In this document: piece by piece, positions 63,301 through 64,000 of the stretch
Layout: the number at the start of each line of letters is the position of its first letter
Numbering within the stretch: position 1 is the first letter of the stretch
Assembly (NCBI RefSeq): GCF_007655135.1
Contig: NC_045129.1
Span: 29,947,122-30,011,121 of the forward strand
Source: Punica granatum
Lineage: Eukaryota; Streptophyta; Magnoliopsida; Myrtales; Lythraceae
Direction: 5' to 3'
Length of the DNA: 64,000 nucleotides
Notes under the pieces: generated by a model
What the model was told of the DNA's origin: nothing
Databases searched by the model: none
The model's input: only the letters and a program-made list of their open reading frames with translations
Made by a program: the position numbers and the translations under genes

Positions 63301-64000
63301 TTGTCCAAAGGAAGCTGCTTCTGCGGTTCACATGATTCTACCAATTTTGCAACTTTTTCACCAACATCTCGGTGAATATCATGCATATCTTGCTGGTTAC
63401 TTGAGATCTCATCAGTCAGACCATTCTGTGGCTTGGGGTCTTTGCTCTTCATACTATATGATCCAACATTTAACTCTTGTTTTTCATGTGAAGTGCCGAG
63501 GCTGTTTGCAGCATGGAAGCCCTTACGTGGATTGCCACTGAGATGATCATTGACCAGTTGTTGTACTTGGTTATTGCCCTGTGGAGGCCAAATATCATGA
63601 GCATTCTTCAAGCTAGCACTTGTAGGACGAGGAATATTGCTAGGCTGAATGTACTTGTTGACCAAGTTCCGTGAAGCCGAAGCTTTTGGCTGCATCAAAT
63701 TGTAAAGGGCGGACATGCAAAGCAAAGGAAAAGGCACAAATCAGATTGTCCTCAAACGTTTCCTGTTATTTTGCATCTACTTAGAATCACCGGACTTAGT
63801 TAAAGGAATATACCTGACCAAAAAATCCCATAGAAGGTGAAGGCATTCTTAGTCCCGATGGTTTAGCAGTTTGTATTGGCATATTAGGCATGTATCCATC
63901 GAGTTTTCGACAGTTTTCGGAAAGAGGAACTCCCATCTTACTGGATTCCACACTCTGGCCATTTGGGACATGACGAAATGGTGGATTTCCTTGAGCTTCT
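60371..64000 (-). CDS. Large acidic Ser/Asn-rich plant protein of unknown function, 3' part
   Basis: Five exons on the minus strand (63814-64000 running off the edge, 61432-63689, 61168-61276, 60847-60927 and 60371-60463) join in frame and give 908 residues to the stop. The first visible exon ends with KPSGLRMPSPSMGFFG, joined across the intron to QPKASASRN. The 2.26-kb exon is low-complexity, rich in Asp, Glu, Ser and Asn, with two similar SEEKD(E/K)DV-type segments, and is probably disordered. The C-terminus is compact and conserved-looking: PPFSDEWLAALEAAGEEILT, then GPWSPVKKKHNQGIGPFDCT. I recall similar head and tail motifs in uncharacterised plant proteins, but no function is assigned. 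The ATG at 63737 is not the start, because it lies in the intron before the 61432-63689 exon. The N-terminus is outside the window. Confidence 0.85.

Noticed and set aside
63690..63737. ATG at 63737 as the start of the large minus-strand protein
   Set aside because: An acceptor at 63690 joins in frame to an upstream exon with matching sequence; the ATG lies in the intron.

Overview
This is plant nuclear DNA from a eudicot. Genes are split by short GT-AG introns, intergenic DNA is AT-rich and full of transposable elements (TEs), and the recognisable proteins are plant types: a cytosolic ascorbate peroxidase, an NPF nitrate/peptide-family transporter and a plant NOT4-type RING protein. The species cannot be fixed from the sequence.

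Four host genes are visible. (1) At the left edge, minus strand, are the first three coding exons of a NOT4/CNOT4-like E3 ubiquitin ligase. The window starts inside the intron after the beginning of its RRM. (2) At 12.0-14.45 kb, minus strand, is a complete nine-coding-exon cytosolic ascorbate peroxidase of 249 residues with an extra 5'UTR intron. (3) At 56.8-59.9 kb, plus strand, is a complete four-exon NPF2-like transporter of 544 residues whose second intron appears to use a GC donor. (4) At 60.37 kb to the right edge, minus strand, is the 3' part of a large acidic Ser/Asn-rich plant protein of unknown function. It is convergent with the transporter.

The rest is a nested TE landscape. At 18.4-35.3 kb a Mutator-like element of about 4.1 kb, with long terminal inverted repeats (TIRs), remnants of two convergent genes and a slightly decayed 9-bp target-site duplication (TSD), was split by a complete 12.75-kb LTR retrotransposon (21923-34676, TSD GTGAC). 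The retrotransposon has 3-kb LTRs, a putative primer-binding site and a polypurine tract. It carries one gag-region ORF with a DUF7745/plant-mobile-domain-like segment and two in-frame stops, and no reverse transcriptase was found, so it looks non-autonomous. Its interior holds two arrays of about 27-29-bp units, each unit containing a small inverted repeat. The stems differ between and within arrays, sometimes with compensating changes on both sides. This is the most unusual signal in the window.

A related 4.7-kb solo LTR (38280-42975, TSD GAGTA) lies to the right. Other elements are four foldback MULE-type MITEs with 9-10-bp TSDs, two copies of a hAT-type MITE with 8-bp TSDs, two tRNA-derived SINE families with two copies each, and Helitron-like termini recognised by a GTGC/GCAC hairpin followed by CTAG. 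There is also a broken LINE (zf-RVT plus RNase H) carrying one hAT MITE, and a Ty3/gypsy integrase remnant. A triplicated array of about 575-bp units sits just upstream of the peroxidase promoter.

Coding calls come from reading conserved motifs and splice sites by eye. Exon joins were checked for frame by arithmetic, but no database search or alignment was run.
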